Source of the DNA: Desulfobacteraceae bacterium
GTDB taxonomy: Bacteria; Desulfobacterota; DSM-4660; Desulfatiglandales; Desulfatiglandaceae
Reading direction: 5' to 3'
Assembly: GCA_011042035.1 (NCBI GenBank)
Contig: DQZA01000277.1
Coordinates: 1-8,451 of the forward strand
Length of the DNA: 8,451 nt
Below are positions 6,227 through 8,451 of the stretch, piece by piece. Below the pieces are notes generated by a model. It was not told where the DNA came from and searched no databases. It worked only from the letters and a program-made list of their open reading frames with translations. Position numbers and translations under genes: made by a program. Each line of letters opens with the position of its first letter. Within the stretch, counting starts at the first letter, position 1.

Positions 6227-7912
6227 ATGGCAAAGACATTTAATCCCAAGATCTTTGAGGATATCAAAGAGGGATACCAAAAGTGGGAAAAGGAGATTGA
6301 AAAGGCGTTTTCAATCCGCCCTGAGAGACTCAAGCGTTTTTCCACTGTATCTGATCGTGAGATAAAACGCATCTACACGCCAGTGGACATAAAAGACCAG
6401 GACTTCAAGCAAGACATGAGTTTTCCCGGGTCATATCCATTTACCAGGGGTGTCCAGCCCTCCATGTATAGGGGTAGGCTATGGACCATGCGCATGTTTG
6501 CAGGCCTAGGCACTGCCAAGGATACCAACAGGCGCTTTCATCTCCTGGTGAAAGAGGGGCAAACGGGGCTTTCTACTGCCTTTGACATGCCCACGCTCAT
6601 GGGATACGACTCAGAGTCCCCCCGGGCAAGGGGCGAGGTTGGTAAATGTGGGGTGGCAATTGATACCCTCGTGGACATGGAGGATCTCTTTGAGGGCCTG
6701 CCCATAGACAAGATAACCACCTCTATGACCATTAATCCCCCGGCTCCGGTTATTTGGGGAATGTATATTGCCATGGCCGAGAACCGGGGCATTGACCGCA
6801 AGGTAATCGGGGGTACTATCCAGAATGACATGCTCAAGGAGTTCATTGCACAGAAGACCTTCATGTGTCCCCCTGAACCTTCTTTGCGCCTCATTACTGA
6901 CACGGTGGAATTCGGAACCTACGAGGTGCCCAAGTGGAACACCATAAGCATCAGTGGCTACCATATCAGAGAGGCAGGATCTACAGCAGTACAGGAGCTG
7001 GCCTTCACCTTGGCCGATGGTATCGCTTATACCCAGGCCGCCATTGACAGGGGGCTTGATGTTGACAAATTTGCACCCAGGTTTTCCTTCTTTTTCAACA
7101 GTCACATCGACTTTTTCGAAGAGATAGCCAAGTTCAGGGCGGCCCGACGCATGTGGGCCAAGATCATGAAGGAACGGTTCAAGGCAAAGAATCCCAGGTC
7201 CTGGTGGCTGAGGTTTCATACGCAAACGGCCGGCTGCTCCCTAACGGCCCAGCAACCTTACAATAATGTTGTTAGGACGGCACTGGAGGCCTTGGCTGCG
7301 GTATTGGGCGGTACCCAGTCGTTGCACACCAATTCCCTTGACGAGGTGCTTGCCCTTCCCACCGAAGAAGCCGCTACCATAGCCCTGAGGACCCAGCAGA
7401 TCATCGCAGAAGAATCCGGTGTAGCCAATACGATTGATCCGCTGGCAGGCTCTTATTTTGTAGAGGCGTTAACAGATCAGATGGAAGAAGAGGCCTTTGA
7501 GATAATCCAAAAAATAGATGATATGGGTGGAATGCTGGCAGCCATCGAAAAGAACTATCCCCAGAAAGAAATCGCCGATGCTGCCTATCATTTCCAGCGC
7601 AGGATCGATTCAGGCGATAGGGTCCTGGTGGGTGTCAACAAGTACGTGATGGAAGAAGATATACCCGTAGAGATACTGGAGATAGATGAGGAGCTAGAGA
7701 GACTGCAGATAGAAAAGACCAGGAGGATTAAAGAGGAAAGGGACCAAGCCGAGGTCAAGCGTCGGCTAGAAGCAATTGGAGAGGCATGTACGGCCAACCG
7801 CAACGTAATGCAGCCCATTGTAGATGCGGTCAAAGCCTATGCCACAGAGCAAGAGATCTGTGACGTGTTTAGACAAGCCTTTGGGGTTTATAGAGATCCG
7901 GGGATATATTGA
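6227..7912 (+). CDS. icmA: B12-dependent acyl-CoA mutase large subunit, isobutyryl-CoA mutase type
   Basis: Catalytic (TIM-barrel) subunit of an adenosylcobalamin carbon-skeleton mutase, 561 residues, without the C-terminal B12 domain found in single-chain methylmalonyl-CoA mutase; that domain is the separate gene at 8054. Aligned by eye to Propionibacterium methylmalonyl-CoA mutase with a constant offset of 2: F91 (in RMFAGLG) replaces Tyr89, Q209 (in FIAQKTF) replaces the carboxylate-binding Arg207, and H246 (SGYHIREAG) matches His244. Phe plus Gln is the pair reported for isobutyryl-CoA mutase; 2-hydroxyisobutyryl-CoA mutase has Ile plus Gln. PTLMGYDS, HTQTAG and QQPYNNVVRTA are typical of two-subunit enzymes. 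The C-terminal linker (about 480-515) is rich in Glu/Lys/Arg and probably helical. GGAGGTG at 6215-6221 precedes the ATG. Family is certain; the isobutyryl/butyryl substrate is inferred from two residues plus context, and automatic annotation may well say methylmalonyl-CoA mutase. Confidence 0.9.
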   Translation: MAKTFNPKIFEDIKEGYQKWEKEIEKAFSIRPERLKRFSTVSDREIKRIYTPVDIKDQDFKQDMSFPGSYPFTRGVQPSMYRGRLWTMRMFAGLGTAKDTNRRFHLLVKEGQTGLSTAFDMPTLMGYDSESPRARGEVGKCGVAIDTLVDMEDLFEGLPIDKITTSMTINPPAPVIWGMYIAMAENRGIDRKVIGGTIQNDMLKEFIAQKTFMCPPEPSLRLITDTVEFGTYEVPKWNTISISGYHIREAGSTAVQELAFTLADGIAYTQAAIDRGLDVDKFAPRFSFFFNSHIDFFEEIAKFRAARRMWAKIMKERFKAKNPRSWWLRFHTQTAGCSLTAQQPYNNVVRTALEALAAVLGGTQSLHTNSLDEVLALPTEEAATIALRTQQIIAEESGVANTIDPLAGSYFVEALTDQMEEEAFEIIQKIDDMGGMLAAIEKNYPQKEIADAAYHFQRRIDSGDRVLVGVNKYVMEEDIPVEILEIDEELERLQIEKTRRIKEERDQAEVKRRLEAIGEACTANRNVMQPIVDAVKAYATEQEICDVFRQAFGVYRDPGIY

Positions 7913-7915
7913 GGA

Positions 7916-7964
7916 GGCGTTAGGCGTTGGGCGTTAGGCGTTGGGCATTGGGCGTTCGGTGTTA
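7916..7964 (+). repeat. Seven phased heptamers, consensus GGCGTTR, after the mutase stop
   Basis: Seven units of exactly 7 bases (four of them GGCGTTA or GGCGTTG, then GGCATTG, GGCGTTC and GGTGTTA) start 3 bases after the stop at 7912. Looser G- and A-rich heptamers such as GGGACAA continue to about 7998. Unit count, length and position after a stop codon mirror the array at 2710; the consensus differs mainly at base 6 (T instead of A). The rest of the spacer, to 8053, holds no gene and ends with the AGGGG ribosome binding site (8042-8046) of the small subunit. Confidence 0.85.
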
Positions 7965-8053
7965 AGGTGTAGGGACCAAGGGACAAGGAGCGAGGGGATC
8001 TGCTTACAGTTCGGCAATGAGGTAAAACGGTCGTAAAGGCGAGGGGATAGGCT

Positions 8054-8451
8054 ATGGAGCGCGAGAGAAAGCTGAGGGTAATGGTTGCAAAACCAGGACT
8101 TGATGGCCATGATAGAGGGGCCAGGATTATAGCCAGGGCATACCGGGATGCTGGTTTCGAGGTGGTTTACACTGGCCTTCATCAGACTCCTGAGGAAATA
8201 GTTGAGGCCGCCATCCAGGAAGACGTGGACATGATAGGACTGTCCAGCCTTGCCGGTGCCCACCGCTATCTGTTTCCAAGGGTCGTAGAACTCCTAAAGG
8301 AGAAGGGCGCAGATGATATAGTTGTATGCGGTGGGGGCATAATACCCGATGAGGATATAGCCAAGCTTAAAGAGGCTGGAATCAAAGAAATCTTTACCCC
8401 CGGCGCTTCACTGGATGAAATTGTCAATTGGGTAAAAGAAAATGTCAAACC
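8054..8451 (+). CDS. icmB: B12-binding small subunit of the acyl-CoA mutase, 3' end cut by window
   Basis: Cobalamin-binding subunit that pairs with the large subunit to form the active mutase. From ATG 8054 I read 132 codons, open at the window edge; stand-alone small subunits are about 130-140 residues, so it is nearly complete. The base-off/His-on B12 signature is intact: DGHDRG (17-22) with H19 as the lower cobalt ligand, SSL (64-66), and GGG (93-95) for the nucleotide tail. N-terminal KLRVMVAKPGLDGHD is the standard opening of this domain. AGGGG (8042-8046) sits 7 bases before the ATG. Icm naming depends on the large-subunit signature; the small subunit alone does not separate isobutyryl-, hydroxyisobutyryl- and methylmalonyl-type enzymes. 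A MeaB-like chaperone GTPase might follow outside the window, but this is unseen. Confidence 0.93.
   Translation, partial: MERERKLRVMVAKPGLDGHDRGARIIARAYRDAGFEVVYTGLHQTPEEIVEAAIQEDVDMIGLSSLAGAHRYLFPRVVELLKEKGADDIVVCGGGIIPDEDIAKLKEAGIKEIFTPGASLDEIVNWVKENVK

Noticed and set aside
6611..7225. 204-codon open frame on the - strand opposite the mutase large subunit
   Set aside because: Shadow of a fully conserved mutase reading frame; no domain or independent ribosome binding site was recognised.
6227..7912. Methylmalonyl-CoA mutase as the product name
   Set aside because: Tyr89 and Arg207 equivalents are Phe and Gln, and the B12 domain is on a separate small subunit of the isobutyryl/hydroxyisobutyryl type.
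6227..7912. 2-hydroxyisobutyryl-CoA mutase as the product name
   Set aside because: That enzyme has Ile where this protein has Phe91; Gln209 alone does not distinguish the two, so it stays a secondary possibility.

Overview
The window holds a compact acyl-CoA catabolic gene cluster. Six genes lie on the + strand and one divergent, window-truncated aminotransferase lies on the - strand. Moderate GC, frequent AGG/AGA arginine codons, tandem anaerobe-type thiolases and heptanucleotide repeats in the spacers suggest an anaerobic bacterium, most likely Desulfobacterota (sulfate-reducing or syntrophic). That placement is an inference; no taxonomic marker gene is present.

Layout. Positions 1-1268 (-): a fold-type I PLP aminotransferase lacking only its extreme C-terminus. 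Positions 1269-1521: a divergent control region, with two outward-facing sigma70-like promoters whose -35 boxes sit in the two arms of one near-perfect dyad (1347-1380). The + operon then reads: thiolase 1 (1522-2709), a 231-bp spacer filled with three families of 7-bp repeats, thiolase 2 with a 35-residue insertion (2941-4224), enoyl-CoA hydratase (4238-5026), acyl-CoA dehydrogenase (5028-6176), large subunit of a B12-dependent acyl-CoA mutase (6227-7912), a 141-bp spacer with another 7-bp repeat array, and the B12-binding small mutase subunit (8054 to the window end).

How the genes work together. The mutase large subunit has Phe91 and Gln209 where methylmalonyl-CoA mutase has Tyr and Arg. 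This is the pair known from isobutyryl-CoA mutase. I therefore read the cluster as a butyrate/isobutyrate module: isobutyryl-CoA to butyryl-CoA (mutase), to crotonyl-CoA (acyl-CoA dehydrogenase), to 3-hydroxybutyryl-CoA (hydratase), then acetoacetyl-CoA to two acetyl-CoA (thiolase). The 3-hydroxybutyryl-CoA dehydrogenase, the electron-transfer flavoprotein and a CoA-activating enzyme are not in the window. All steps are reversible in principle, so the direction cannot be read from sequence.

Most worth a second look: the F/Q mutase signature, the phased heptamer arrays that begin at or just after two stop codons, the symmetric divergent promoter/dyad, and the insertion in thiolase 2. No RNA genes, CRISPR arrays, insertion sequences or convincing intrinsic terminators were seen.
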